Part shown: piece by piece, positions 44,167 to 53,681 of the stretch | Numbering within the stretch: position 1 is the stretch's first letter | Layout: every line of letters starts with the position of its first letter | Assembly: GCF_003752405.1 (NCBI RefSeq) | Contig: NZ_RKHK01000001.1 | Span: 1,240,001-1,304,000, forward strand | Direction of reading: 5' to 3' | Length of the DNA: 64,000 nucleotides | DNA from: Bogoriella caseilytica | GTDB taxonomy: Bacteria > Actinomycetota > Actinomycetes > Actinomycetales > Actinomycetaceae | Notes under the pieces: model-generated | Told to the model about the DNA's origin: nothing | Databases searched by the model: none | What the model saw: only the letters and a program-made list of their open reading frames with translations | Program-made: the position numbers and the translations under genes

Positions 44167-45273
44167 ATGACGACAACCACGGCGCCCGCCCCTGGTCCCG
44201 CAACGGCCGCTCCGTCCCCGCGCCGGGCGCCTCGGAAGAGCCCCACCAAAGACTTCCTCGAGCTCCAGCGCCGGGTCAAAGCAGCCGGCCTGATGCGCCG
44301 CCAGTACGGCTGGTACGCCTTCCGCATGGTTGCTTTGGCCGCCGCTTTCGCCGGCGCCTTCGTGCTGCTCTTCACCCTGGGCAACAGCCCCTGGCAGCTT
44401 GCCGTCGCCGCGCTCTTCGGTGTCCTCTTCACGCAGGCGGCCTTCCTCGGCCACGACGCCGCCCACCAGCAGGTCTTCAGCGCTCCGGGGCGCAACGAGT
44501 GGATGTCGCGCGTGGTCGCGAACCTCGTGGTCGGTCTGAGCCACGGCTGGTGGGGCCGCAAGCACGGCAAGCACCACGCCGATCCGAACGTGATCGGTAA
44601 GGACGGGGACATCAAGACCGGCGCGCTGGTCTTCAACCCGGAGGACGCCCACGACCGTTCCGGCGTGCTCGGGTGGATCACCCGCCGCCAGGGTTGGCTG
44701 TTCTTCCCCATGCTGACGCTGGAAGGGCTCAACCTGCACTATGCGGCCCTGACCACACTCGCCACGCAGCGCGACCTGCGCCATCGTGGCGTCGAGGCGC
44801 TTTTCCTGGCCGTGCGTCTCCTGGGCTTCCCGGCGCTGCTGATCGTGCTGCTCGGCCCCGGCCTCGGCCTGGCCTTCCTCGCGGTCCAGCTCATGGTCTT
44901 CGGCGTGTACATGGGGGCCAGCTTCGCCCCGAATCACAAGGGCATGCCGCTCATCCCCGAGCGCTCCACCGTCGACTTCCTGCGCCGTCAGGTGCTCACG
45001 TCCCGCAATATCAGCGGCGGCCGGTTCATCTTCTGGGCCATGGGCGGCCTGAACCACCAGATCGAGCACCACCTCTTCCCGCGCATGCCCAGCGTCAGCC
45101 TGCGCAAGGTCGTGCCGATCGTGCGCGAGTACTGCGCCGAGAAGGACATCCCCTACACCGAGACCGGGCTGTTTGCGTCCTACGGGATCGTCGTCCGCTA
45201 TCTCAACCGCGTCGGCCTCGGCGAGGCCGATCCCTTCGAGTGCCCGCTCACAGCGCGATATCGCCCCTTCTGA
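44167..45273 (+). CDS. Fatty-acid desaturase
   Basis: 368 residues from the ATG at 44167. The three His boxes that bind the di-iron centre are HDAAH (96-100), HGKHH (133-137) and HQIEHH (297-302). Four membrane helices are around 52-100 and 215-255. The N-terminal 26 residues are Ala/Pro/Thr rich. It introduces double bonds into membrane acyl chains. Its gene follows the sensor kinase, and a strong terminator follows it. Confidence 0.95.
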   Translation: MTTTTAPAPGPATAAPSPRRAPRKSPTKDFLELQRRVKAAGLMRRQYGWYAFRMVALAAAFAGAFVLLFTLGNSPWQLAVAALFGVLFTQAAFLGHDAAHQQVFSAPGRNEWMSRVVANLVVGLSHGWWGRKHGKHHADPNVIGKDGDIKTGALVFNPEDAHDRSGVLGWITRRQGWLFFPMLTLEGLNLHYAALTTLATQRDLRHRGVEALFLAVRLLGFPALLIVLLGPGLGLAFLAVQLMVFGVYMGASFAPNHKGMPLIPERSTVDFLRRQVLTSRNISGGRFIFWAMGGLNHQIEHHLFPRMPSVSLRKVVPIVREYCAEKDIPYTETGLFASYGIVVRYLNRVGLGEADPFECPLTARYRPF

Positions 45274-45282
45274 GCATCCACC

Positions 45283-45319
45283 GAACAGGCCCGCTGGTCC
45301 ATGACCGGCGGGCCTGTTC
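45283..45319 (+). terminator. Bidirectional terminator between desaturase and glutamate dehydrogenase
   Basis: Perfect arms GAACAGGCCCGC (45283-45294) and GCGGGCCTGTTC (45308-45319), with an inner GGTC/GACC pair in the loop. It lies between two converging genes (stops at 45273 and 45338). Confidence 0.8.
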
Positions 45320-45337
45320 CGTGCGTGAGGCCTGACC

Positions 45338-48300
45338 TCAACGCCGGGCCGCACGCAGAGCGCGAACAGCCACCTGCAGTGCCGCCAAGCCCGGGTCGTC
45401 CATGCCGGCTACCTCGGCGACCGAGCGTCGTGAGCGCTCCACCCCGGCGGCGCGCCGTGCAGCCCATTCCTCCACGCGTGCGGTCGCATCGGCCCCGGCA
45501 CCGGTCTCACCCAGCACCGCCGCCGTGAGTTCGGAAAGCACGGAGTAGAGGTCATCACGCAGGGCGAAGCGGGCCAGGGACTCCCAGCGGTCCTCCCGTG
45601 GGAGGGCTTCAACGCCATCGAGCAGGCGGTCCACCGAGAAGTACTCCTCCACGGCAGCGCGCACCCTGGCCACCTCCTCGGGCTCGGCCTCGTGCGCCTC
45701 AGCGAGCGCGACGACGTCGAACTTGGTGAAACCGGCGACCAGCCCGGCTGCGAGTTCCGCGAGGTCGCCGGGCACACCCTGCTCAGCCAGTTCTGCGGCG
45801 CGCCGCTCGACTCCAGCCTTCCGGGTGCCGAGCAGCAACTCGGGCAGCTGGGCGCGCAGCTGGGAGACCGGATGGGAGAAGCGCTCGACCTCGGCGCCCA
45901 CGTCGATGCCTTCCGGGCGGCGCTGGACCAGCCACCGCACCGAGCGGTCGAGCAGGCGCCGGAACTCCAGGTAGAGATCGGCCTGGGTGGCGGCGTCGAC
46001 CTCGTTGTCCAGGCTCTCCACCGAGGAGACGAACTCGGCGATCGTGAAGACCTCACGGGCCACCACGAAGGCGCGCACCACCTCCACCGGCGAGGCGCCG
46101 GTCTCCTCCATGGCCCGGTACACGAAGGTGGTGCCACCACGGTTGACCACCGAGTTCGCCACCCGGGTCGCGATGATCTCCCGCCGGAGCGGGTGCGCCG
46201 CGATGTGCTGGGCAAAGCGCTGCCGAAGGCCCTCGGGGAAGTATCCCTCCAGCTCGCATTGGAACCAGGATTCGTCGGGCAGGTCCGAGGCGAGGAGCTC
46301 GGCCTTCAAGGCCAGCTTGGTGTAGGCCGCCAAGACGGCGAACTCCGGGCTGGTGAGGCCCTCACCGCGGCCGCCACGTTCCTCGAGTTCCACATCGCTG
46401 GGCAAGAACTCGAGAGTGCGGTCGAGATCGCCACGCTCCTCGAGCCAGTGCATGAGACGGATGTGTGCCCCGGCCATGGTGCGTGAGACCGTGCGCGCAT
46501 TGCCCAGAAGCACGGACTGCTCGTAGTTCTGCCGCAGTACTCGCCGGGCGACGTCGTCTGTGAGGGAGACCAGCACCTCGTCACGTTCGCTCCGCTGAAG
46601 TTCCCCGGCTCCCTCTGCCGAGGCCAGCAGGATCTTGAGGTTGACCTCATGGTCGGAGGAGTCCACGCCGGCGGAGTTGTCGATGGCATCGGTGTTCAGC
46701 CGCACGCCGTGGTGCGCCGCCTCCACCCGGCCGAGCTGGCTCAGGCCCAGATTCCCGCCCTCACCGACCACGCGGCAACGCAGATCCGAACCGTCGACGC
46801 GCACCAGGTCATTCGCGCGGTCACCGATGTCGTCGTGAGACTCGCTCGAGGCCTTGACGTAGGTGCCGATCCCACCGTTCCACAGCAGGTCCACCGGCGC
46901 GGTGAGGATGGCGCGGATCAGCTCCGGCGGCGTGAGCTCGGTGACCCCGGCGTCCACACCGAGCACCTCGCGCACCGGCGCGGCGATCGGGATGGCCTTC
47001 ATGGTGCGCGACCACACCCCGCCGCCCTCGGAGATCAGCGAGCGGTCGTAGTCCTCCCACGTGGTGCGGCCGGCCTCGAACAGCCGCCGTCGCTCGGCGA
47101 AGGAGGCTGCGGCATCGGGCGTGGGGTCGAGAAAGATGTGCTGGTGGTTGAAGGCCGCCACGAGGTGGATGTGCTCCGAGAGCAGCATGCCGTTACCGAA
47201 GACGTCACCGGACATGTCGCCGATACCCACCACCGAGAACGACTCGGCCTGGGTGTTCAGGTCGAGATCACGGAAGTGGCGCTTGACCGCCTCCCAGGCA
47301 CCGCGCGCGGTGATGCCCATGGCCTTGTGGTCGTAACCCTGGGAGCCACCGGAAGCGAAGGCGTCATCGAGCCAGTAGCCGTAGTCCGCGGCCACGGCGT
47401 TGGCGACATCGGAGAAGCTGGCGGTGCCCTTGTCGGCCGCGACCACCAGATAGGGGTCGTCGTCGTCGTGGCGTACCACGCGCTCCGGGGGGATCACTGG
47501 GCGATCGCCGCTGCCGGCCGGCACGGAAGTGTCGAGGTTGTCGGTGACGTCGAGCAGGGAGGAGATGAACAGGCGGTAGGCCTGGGTCCCGGCTTGATAC
47601 CAGACGTCACGGTCGGCCGGGTCGGGCAGGCGCTTGGCCACGAAGCCACCCTTGGCGCCCACGGGCACGATGATGGCGTTCTTGACCGCTTGCGCCTTCA
47701 CCAGGCCGAGGACCTCGGTGCGGAAGTCCTCCCGCCGGTCCGACCAGCGCAGGCCGCCGCGGGCCACCGGACCGTATCGCAGGTGCACCCCCTCGACGTC
47801 GACGCCGTACACCCAGATCTCCGCCCACGGGCGAGGCTCGGGCAGGAAGCTCAGCCGCTCCGGGTCGAGCTTGAGGGCGATCGTGGGGCGGTGCTCGCCC
47901 ACCGCGCTCGGGTCATCAATGGGACCGGGCCCGCAGTAGTAGCTGGTGCGCACCGTGGCGTGAATGGTGGCCAGCAAGGCGCGCAGGATGCGGTCGGTGT
48001 TCAGCGAGACCACGTCGTCCAACGCCGCGGTGAGGGCCTCGCTGATCTCATGCTCGGCCTGTGCCCGCGACTCGGACTCGTCCTCGTTGAACCGATCGGG
48101 GTCGAAGCGCGCCTCGAAGAGCGCGACCAGGCCGCGCGCGAAGTCCGGGTTCTCCAGCAGCGCGTCCTCCACGTACTCCCGCGAGTAAATGGAGCCGGCC
48201 TGGCGCAGATAGGAGGTCAGGGCCCTCAGGATCTGCACCTGGCGCCAGCTCAGACCTGCCAGGAGCACCAGGGCGCCCAGCCCGTCGGTCTCGGCATGCC

Positions 48301-50503
48301 CATGCCAGGCAGCCAGGAAGGCCTCTTCCAGGCGGCGGCGGAGATCACCTTCGGCATCCGCGCCCTCGCTCTCGCCGCTGTCGGCGTCGTGGCGGTGCCA
48401 GGCCTCGACGTCCTCGGTGCGCAGGCCAAAGTCATAGAGGTAGACGCGACGCCCGTCGCTCTCGCCCAGGGTGTGCGGGCGCTCATCGATCACCTCGAGC
48501 CCGAGACTGGTGAAGATCGGCAGCACCGCCGAGAGCGGAAGGTCGCCATGGCGGTAGAGCTTCAGACGCTGCTCGCCAGGTGCCACGGGGCGACCCGGGA
48601 TCCGATCCGGGGTGTAGAGCCGCAGGCCGAGCGGTGAGGAGTCGTCCTCCGCCACGGACTCCGCCAGTTCCGGCTCAGCGCCCCCTCGTCCCTCGACGCC
48701 GCCCTCACCTGCGCCTCGGGCGGCCTCGGTACCCCCCTCTCGGCCGCCACCCAGCTCCGGCTCAGCGCCCCCTCGTCCCTCGGCGGCGCCCTCACCTGCG
48801 CTTCTGGCGGCCTCGGTGTCCAGGAGCGCGCCGAGCTGGCGGAGATCCTCCACAGCCTCGGTGAGAGTGAAGTCCTCCTGGTAACCGCTCGGGAAGGTGA
48901 AGCGCTCCGCGAGCTCAGGGCCGCGACGGCCCAGCTGGTCACGTGAGGCCTCGGCGAGTTGCTCGGCCCAGGTCCGCGCCGCGGTGGCCACCCGATCCTC
49001 CAGCGTGGCCACGTCCGCCTCGGGTGCTCTCTCACCCGGCGCCACCCGCACCACCACATGCAGCTGCGCGAGGGGGGATTCGGTCACGCTCTCCTCGCTG
49101 CGCACCTCGGCGCCGGCCAGCGCCTTGGACAGCAGGGAGATGATCCGATCCTTGACGCCCGGGGTGTACCGATCCCGAGGGATGTAGACCAGACAGGAGG
49201 TATAGCGCTCGTAGTCATCACGCCGCAGGAACAGACGGGTGCGGGGGCGCACATGCAGGTGCACCACGGCGAGCGCCACCTCGGTGAGGTGATCGATCCC
49301 GGCCTGGAAGAGCTCCGATCGCGGGTACGTCTTGAGCACGTCGAGCAGGTCCTTGCCCAGGTGCGACTGGCGCGAGAAACCCGTGCGCTCGAAGACGGCG
49401 TTCACCGCACGGGAGATCACCGGCACCTCGGTGACCGGCCAGTTGGCGGCCGCCGCCGTGAACAGGCCGAGGAAGCGGCGCTCGCCGGTGACCTGTCCGA
49501 GGTCGTCGAAGGTCTTGATACCGATGTAGTCCAGGTGGCGCGGGCGGTGCACGGTCGAGACGGAGTTGGCCTTGGTGACGATCAGCAGCCGAGGCTCACC
49601 CGCCTTCTTCGCCACTGCGGGAGGCAGCTCGAGACGTTTCCCGGCAGTATCGGCGCCGGCGCGCAGCAGGCCCAGGCCCGAGCCGGCCCGCACACTCAGG
49701 CTCGCCGACCCCTCGGGCTCGTCGGGATGGAAGTCGTACTCGCGATAACCCAGGAACACGAAGTGCCCGGCCACGAGCCAGTCGAGGAGCTGACGCGTCT
49801 CAGTGATCTCATCGGTGTCGACCCCGGCCGGAGGTTCCTGATACAGCAGGGCGGAGATGTCACGCGCCTGTGCCTCCATTGCGGCGTGGTCCTCAACGCC
49901 CACCCGCACATCGGCCAAGACTCGGCGCAGATCGGCGGCGAGGGTGTCGAGCTCCTCGCCGGCCAGGCCGGCGATCTGCACGTAGATCCATGACTCACGG
50001 ACCACCACGCCCTCAGGGGTTTCGGTGCCGACCGCCGCCACGGCCTCAGCGCCGCGCACGATCTCCACCAGGGCGCCGTCGCGGTCACGGCGTACCGCAG
50101 GTTGGGGGTGCACCAGGAGGCGCACGGCGGCCTGGCGCCGGTCGAGCTCCCCGAGGACGCTGTCGACCAGGAAAGGCATGTCGTCGGTGACGATCTGCAC
50201 CACCGACATCCCGGTGTGCCAGCCGTGGGTCTCCTCCTGCGGGGTGAAGACCTCGACAACCGCTTCGCGTTCCTCGCGCGTGGCCGCCAGACGCCGGTGC
50301 GCGACCGCCGAACCGAGGAGCACACGCGGGGGCTGGGCTTGGAGATCGTCGGTGAGAACGTCGTGGAAGTAGCCCTCGAGCAGTGCCTCGGCTTCCGATC
50401 CGCTCGGTGCACCAGGCACGGCGTCGGCTTCCGCTGCGGCGTGGCGCAAGACCGAGGCGCGATCCAGCAGTGTCGGAGGAGCCGAGGAGGACCAGGTGGA
50501 CAT
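45338..50503 (-). CDS. gdh: NAD-specific glutamate dehydrogenase, GDH2 giant type
   Basis: 1721 residues, of the large (about 180 kDa) class known from Streptomyces and mycobacteria, where PknG/GarA regulates the enzyme. Oxidatively deaminates glutamate to 2-oxoglutarate. The central catalytic domain contains the segment GPVARGGLRWSDRREDFRTEVLGLVKAQ and PVGAKGGFV. N-terminal ACT-like regions (QIVTDDMPFLVDSVLGELDR) occur at about 70-100. At about 560-625 an insertion of Glu/Gly/Ala-rich repeats is encoded by a 62-base duplication, which explains part of the length. Confidence 0.96.
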   Translation of the reverse strand: MSTWSSSAPPTLLDRASVLRHAAAEADAVPGAPSGSEAEALLEGYFHDVLTDDLQAQPPRVLLGSAVAHRRLAATREEREAVVEVFTPQEETHGWHTGMSVVQIVTDDMPFLVDSVLGELDRRQAAVRLLVHPQPAVRRDRDGALVEIVRGAEAVAAVGTETPEGVVVRESWIYVQIAGLAGEELDTLAADLRRVLADVRVGVEDHAAMEAQARDISALLYQEPPAGVDTDEITETRQLLDWLVAGHFVFLGYREYDFHPDEPEGSASLSVRAGSGLGLLRAGADTAGKRLELPPAVAKKAGEPRLLIVTKANSVSTVHRPRHLDYIGIKTFDDLGQVTGERRFLGLFTAAAANWPVTEVPVISRAVNAVFERTGFSRQSHLGKDLLDVLKTYPRSELFQAGIDHLTEVALAVVHLHVRPRTRLFLRRDDYERYTSCLVYIPRDRYTPGVKDRIISLLSKALAGAEVRSEESVTESPLAQLHVVVRVAPGERAPEADVATLEDRVATAARTWAEQLAEASRDQLGRRGPELAERFTFPSGYQEDFTLTEAVEDLRQLGALLDTEAARSAGEGAAEGRGGAEPELGGGREGGTEAARGAGEGGVEGRGGAEPELAESVAEDDSSPLGLRLYTPDRIPGRPVAPGEQRLKLYRHGDLPLSAVLPIFTSLGLEVIDERPHTLGESDGRRVYLYDFGLRTEDVEAWHRHDADSGESEGADAEGDLRRRLEEAFLAAWHGHAETDGLGALVLLAGLSWRQVQILRALTSYLRQAGSIYSREYVEDALLENPDFARGLVALFEARFDPDRFNEDESESRAQAEHEISEALTAALDDVVSLNTDRILRALLATIHATVRTSYYCGPGPIDDPSAVGEHRPTIALKLDPERLSFLPEPRPWAEIWVYGVDVEGVHLRYGPVARGGLRWSDRREDFRTEVLGLVKAQAVKNAIIVPVGAKGGFVAKRLPDPADRDVWYQAGTQAYRLFISSLLDVTDNLDTSVPAGSGDRPVIPPERVVRHDDDDPYLVVAADKGTASFSDVANAVAADYGYWLDDAFASGGSQGYDHKAMGITARGAWEAVKRHFRDLDLNTQAESFSVVGIGDMSGDVFGNGMLLSEHIHLVAAFNHQHIFLDPTPDAAASFAERRRLFEAGRTTWEDYDRSLISEGGGVWSRTMKAIPIAAPVREVLGVDAGVTELTPPELIRAILTAPVDLLWNGGIGTYVKASSESHDDIGDRANDLVRVDGSDLRCRVVGEGGNLGLSQLGRVEAAHHGVRLNTDAIDNSAGVDSSDHEVNLKILLASAEGAGELQRSERDEVLVSLTDDVARRVLRQNYEQSVLLGNARTVSRTMAGAHIRLMHWLEERGDLDRTLEFLPSDVELEERGGRGEGLTSPEFAVLAAYTKLALKAELLASDLPDESWFQCELEGYFPEGLRQRFAQHIAAHPLRREIIATRVANSVVNRGGTTFVYRAMEETGASPVEVVRAFVVAREVFTIAEFVSSVESLDNEVDAATQADLYLEFRRLLDRSVRWLVQRRPEGIDVGAEVERFSHPVSQLRAQLPELLLGTRKAGVERRAAELAEQGVPGDLAELAAGLVAGFTKFDVVALAEAHEAEPEEVARVRAAVEEYFSVDRLLDGVEALPREDRWESLARFALRDDLYSVLSELTAAVLGETGAGADATARVEEWAARRAAGVERSRRSVAEVAGMDDPGLAALQVAVRALRAARR
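48669..48817 (-). repeat. Imperfect 62-base direct repeat in gdh
   Basis: Copies at 48669-48730 and 48756-48817 (4 mismatches) with an 87-base period, exactly 29 codons, so the frame is kept. The first 27 bases are identical. It encodes a Gly/Glu/Ala linker with GAEPEL twice, likely a slippage or unequal-crossover expansion. Confidence 0.9.
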
Positions 50504-50609
50504 GCGGACAACACCTCTTCGTCGACGTCGGCGGGAGCGCAGTCAGCCTACCGGCGCCTCCGCGCGCCGGCACTCGTGACGGCGGGGTCAGCGAGCTACC
50601 CGAGCACAG

Positions 50610-51212
50610 TCAGCGGCTGCGCTCGGCCCCGATCGTGGTGTCCTCGCCGTGGCCGGTGTGCACGACCGTGTCCTCCGGCAGCACGAAGAGCTTCGCGGCG
50701 ATCGAAGCCTCCAGGGTGGGCAGGTCACTGAAGGAGCGGCCGGTGGCCCCGGGGCCTCCGTTGAAGAGGGTGTCGCCGGTGAAGACGCAGCCCAGCTCCG
50801 CGGAGTAGAAGCACACGGCGCCCGGGGCGTGACCGGGGGTGTGCAGCACGGTCAGCGCGGTTCCGGCCACCTCGATGGTGTCGCCCTCAGTGAGCTCGCC
50901 GTCCCAGCTGACGCCGGGGTGGGTGAGATCCCACAGGGGCTTGTCTTCGGGGTGGAGCAGGATCGGGGCGCCGGTCCGCTCGCGCAGCTCCAGCGCCTGG
51001 CGCACGTGATCGTCGTGAGCGTGCGTGCAGGCGATGGCCCGCACGGTGCGATCACCCACCACCTCCACGATGGCGTCGACATCGTGCGGGGCGTCGATCA
51101 CGACGCACTCCTCGTCGTCACCCACCACCCAGATGTTGTTGTCGACGTCGAAGGTCTCGCCATCCAGACTGAAGGTTCCGGAGACGACGGCGTGGTCGAT
51201 GCGCGCGGCCAT
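50610..51212 (-). CDS. Metallo-beta-lactamase-fold hydrolase
   Basis: 200 residues. HxHxDH is THAHDDH (His64, His66, Asp68, His69), and further ligands His in GHAPG and GHGEDT are in place. Related to glyoxalase II-like thioesterases. Its ATG shares one base with the stop of the mycothiol-dependent formaldehyde dehydrogenase gene (TGATG), so it probably hydrolyses the S-formylmycothiol made by that enzyme. That role is inferred from context. Confidence 0.9.
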   Translation of the reverse strand: MAARIDHAVVSGTFSLDGETFDVDNNIWVVGDDEECVVIDAPHDVDAIVEVVGDRTVRAIACTHAHDDHVRQALELRERTGAPILLHPEDKPLWDLTHPGVSWDGELTEGDTIEVAGTALTVLHTPGHAPGAVCFYSAELGCVFTGDTLFNGGPGATGRSFSDLPTLEASIAAKLFVLPEDTVVHTGHGEDTTIGAERSR

Positions 51213-52312
51213 CAGAACACCACCACGCTGCGCAGCACGTTGCCGTGGTGCATCTTCTCGAATGCGGACTCGATGTCGTCCAAGCCGATCTCCTCCGTGA
51301 CGAATGCGTCGAGGTCCAGTCGTCCCTGCTGATACAAGTCAATCATCATGGGGAAGTCGCGGCTCGGCAGGCAGTCGCCGTACCAGCTGGACTTCAGGGC
51401 ACCGCCACGGCCGAAGACGTCGAGCAAGGGCAGGTCGGGCACCGTCATCTCCGGGGTAGGCACACCCACCAGCACCAGGACCCCGGCGAGGTCTCGGGCG
51501 TAGAAGCCCTGCTTCCAGGTCTCCGGGCGGCCCACCGCCTCGATGACCACGTCCGCGCCCTCGGCGCCCTCGTAGTACTGAGCGCAGATCGCCTTGATCT
51601 CCGCCACGGCGTCGGACTGTGAGGAATCGACGGTGTGGGTGGCGCCGAGCTTCGTGGCGGTCTCGAGCTTGGCGAGGTCGATGTCCACCGCGATGATCGG
51701 GCTGGCGCCGGAGAGCGCGGCGCCAGCGATCGCGGCCGCCCCCACGCCACCGCAGCCGATGACGGCTACGGACTTGCCGCGTGTGGCGCCACCGGTGTTG
51801 ATGGCGGCGCCCAGGCCGGCCATGACCCCGCAGCCGAGGAGGCCCGCGGCAGCCGGGCGTGCGTGGGGGTCGACCTTGGTGCACTGCCCCGCGGCCACCA
51901 GGGTCTTCTCGGCGAAGGCGCCGATCCCCAGGGCCGGGGAGAGTTCGGTGCCGTCCTCGAGTGTCATCTTCTGCGCGGCGTTATGAGTGTTGAAGCAGTA
52001 CTGCAGGTCTCCGCGCTTGCACGCGCGGCACTCTCCGCACACCGCGCGCCAGTTCAGCACCACGAAGTCGCCGGGGCTGACCTCGGTGACGCCCTCGCCG
52101 ACCGCCTCCACGACGCCAGCGGCCTCGTGACCGAGCAGGAAGGGGAACTCGTCGTTGATCCCGCCTTCGCGGTAGTGCAGGTCGGTGTGGCAGACGCCGC
52201 AGGCCTGCACCTGCACCAGGGCCTCACCGGGGCCAGGATCCGGAACATGGATGGTGGTGAGTTCGACGGGTTGTCCCTTGGCACGAGCGACGACGGCCTT
52301 GACCTGGTGCAT
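51212..52312 (-). CDS. mscR: S-(hydroxymethyl)mycothiol dehydrogenase
   Basis: 366 residues, the length of mycothiol-dependent formaldehyde dehydrogenases (MscR/AdhE2). Catalytic zinc ligands Cys41 and His62 ([16 protein letters not shown]); structural zinc cysteines 92, 95, 98 and 106; Rossmann motif [10 protein letters not shown] at about 185. It oxidises the mycothiol adduct of formaldehyde using NAD. The [27 protein letters not shown] insert is characteristic of this branch. Operon with the metallo-hydrolase. Confidence 0.95.
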   Translation of the reverse strand: MHQVKAVVARAKGQPVELTTIHVPDPGPGEALVQVQACGVCHTDLHYREGGINDEFPFLLGHEAAGVVEAVGEGVTEVSPGDFVVLNWRAVCGECRACKRGDLQYCFNTHNAAQKMTLEDGTELSPALGIGAFAEKTLVAAGQCTKVDPHARPAAAGLLGCGVMAGLGAAINTGGATRGKSVAVIGCGGVGAAAIAGAALSGASPIIAVDIDLAKLETATKLGATHTVDSSQSDAVAEIKAICAQYYEGAEGADVVIEAVGRPETWKQGFYARDLAGVLVLVGVPTPEMTVPDLPLLDVFGRGGALKSSWYGDCLPSRDFPMMIDLYQQGRLDLDAFVTEEIGLDDIESAFEKMHHGNVLRSVVVF

Positions 52313-52485
52313 GGTGCTCCTTCGACGAGCGAGCGCTCCTCGGCCGGCCCGTGCGGGGCGCAGCGTCGGCGGCGCGCGGATGGGGTGCCCACAACCTACT
52401 CCGCAGCCGGGTCAGATCGCTCGGGATCATCCCCGGCGTGGAGGCAGACCAGGCCTACGACGACGTGTCGTATATCCTGGCCCCG

Positions 52486-53160
52486 ATGTCGACTCTCCGC
52501 GCCTGCACGGCCTCTCCCCGCTCTGCGTCCAGCTCGTCCCTCGCCCGCGTGTCCGCGCTGCTCATCGCGCTGGTACTGGCCGGCGCTCTCGCCGCCCTGA
52601 GCGCGCCAGCAGCCTCCGCCCATGACCTCCTGCTCAGCTCGTACCCGGAGGACGGCGAGACCCTGGAGTCGGCACCAGACGAACTGGTGCTGAGTTTCAA
52701 CAACGAGCCCTTGGAGCAGGGCGCCGCCGTCGAGGTGACGAATGCGGACGGCGAGGTGGTCGCCGAGCCGGAGCCGACGTACGCGGGCGTGGATGTGGTC
52801 TTCGCACTGCCCGACCTCGACCCGGGCGTCTACGACATCTCGTGGACGGTGGTCTCGAGCGACGGGCATCGCATCAGCGACGATCCTGCCCTCAGCTTCA
52901 CCGTCGAAGGGAGCCTCGAGGAGGGGCCGACCCCCACGGAGGAGCCCACCGAGGACGCTCCTGAACCTGCCACGGACACCGAGACCACCGACGAGACCCC
53001 GGGCGCCGGCCCGGCACAGGGTGAGCTGCTCGACGACGAGGAGTCGCCCGGTGCCTGGCGTGTGGTCGGGGCTGCTGCTGCTGCCGCCGGCGTCGTCGCC
53101 GTGGTGGCGGCGCTCATTGTCAGGATCCGGCGGCAGCAGCGCGGCCGGGACGGCCGATAG
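52486..53160 (+). CDS. CopC-domain exported protein with C-terminal anchor
   Basis: 224 residues from the ATG at 52486. Signal peptide at about 20-45 ends APAASAH; the mature N-terminal His and DLLLSSYPEDGETLESAPDELVLSFNNEP are the CopC copper-binding fold (about 46-140). A Thr/Pro/Glu linker of 50 residues leads to a membrane helix at about 190-212 and a basic tail. It is probably a surface copper carrier or accessory; no CopD partner is adjacent. Divergent from mscR. Confidence 0.9.
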   Translation: MSTLRACTASPRSASSSSLARVSALLIALVLAGALAALSAPAASAHDLLLSSYPEDGETLESAPDELVLSFNNEPLEQGAAVEVTNADGEVVAEPEPTYAGVDVVFALPDLDPGVYDISWTVVSSDGHRISDDPALSFTVEGSLEEGPTPTEEPTEDAPEPATDTETTDETPGAGPAQGELLDDEESPGAWRVVGAAAAAAGVVAVVAALIVRIRRQQRGRDGR

Positions 53161-53191
53161 TACTCTTCCCGGTCAGCAGTACTCTTCCCGG

Positions 53192-53494
53192 TCAGCGCGG
53201 GGTGTAGGTGAGGCAGTCGGCCTCGTCGCCACCAGCGCCCACCCGCACGGCAGGTGCCGAGCAGGACAGGTTCTCGTTGAAGGAGCATTCGTGCCGCTGG
53301 CACGCTCCGACATGGGTCACGACCTTGTCCAGGCCACCCTTCATGCCGAGAGGGATGAAGGTTTCACACTTGGCATCGGAGCCGGCCTCACCGCCGATGG
53401 TCACGGCCGGGGCCTTGCAGTGGGTGTGCTCGTTGTAGGAGCAGCCGGCCGCCGAGCACTCGGTGACCGTGGGGAGCTCTGCGAGTGTGGTCAT
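53192..53494 (-). CDS. Tandem DUF1540 cysteine-rich protein
   Basis: 100 residues with two homologous metal-binding units: ECSAAGCSYNEHTHCKAPAV at about 12-31 with a later Cys at about 43, and GACQRHECSFNENLSCSAPAV at about 63-83 with a later Cys at about 93. Each has four Cys, suggesting a zinc or iron site. AGGAGG lies a few bases upstream of the ATG. An AT-rich stretch is upstream. Function unknown. Confidence 0.88.
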   Translation of the reverse strand: MTTLAELPTVTECSAAGCSYNEHTHCKAPAVTIGGEAGSDAKCETFIPLGMKGGLDKVVTHVGACQRHECSFNENLSCSAPAVRVGAGGDEADCLTYTPR

Positions 53495-53519
53495 CGGAAC
53501 CTCCTGAGTTCAATGTGAC

Positions 53520-53681
53520 GCGGGGTGCGCCTCCATCGAATCTAAGGCCTTTATCGAAATCTCGCCAGCTATTCCGGAGAAAGCGGCGTGTGAGGTTTTC
53601 TGGCCACCTTGCGTATTCTATTGCGCCGGCATTTTAAAAACAGGGGCGGTGCGCAAATAAGGTAAGGCTCGGCTGCATATC
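53520..53681. other. AT-rich gene-free stretch
   Basis: About 160 bases between the DUF1540 start and the TetR stop, clearly lower in GC than the surroundings (ATTTTAAAAA, AAATAAGGTAAGG). It likely holds the DUF1540 promoter. An iron-box-like element at 53658-53676 matches 12 of 19 positions of the IdeR/DmdR consensus by eye, weakly. Confidence 0.4.

Noticed and set aside
46649-48637. Long open frame of 662 codons on the plus strand
   Set aside because: It lies entirely antisense to the conserved glutamate dehydrogenase; high GC leaves such shadow frames open.
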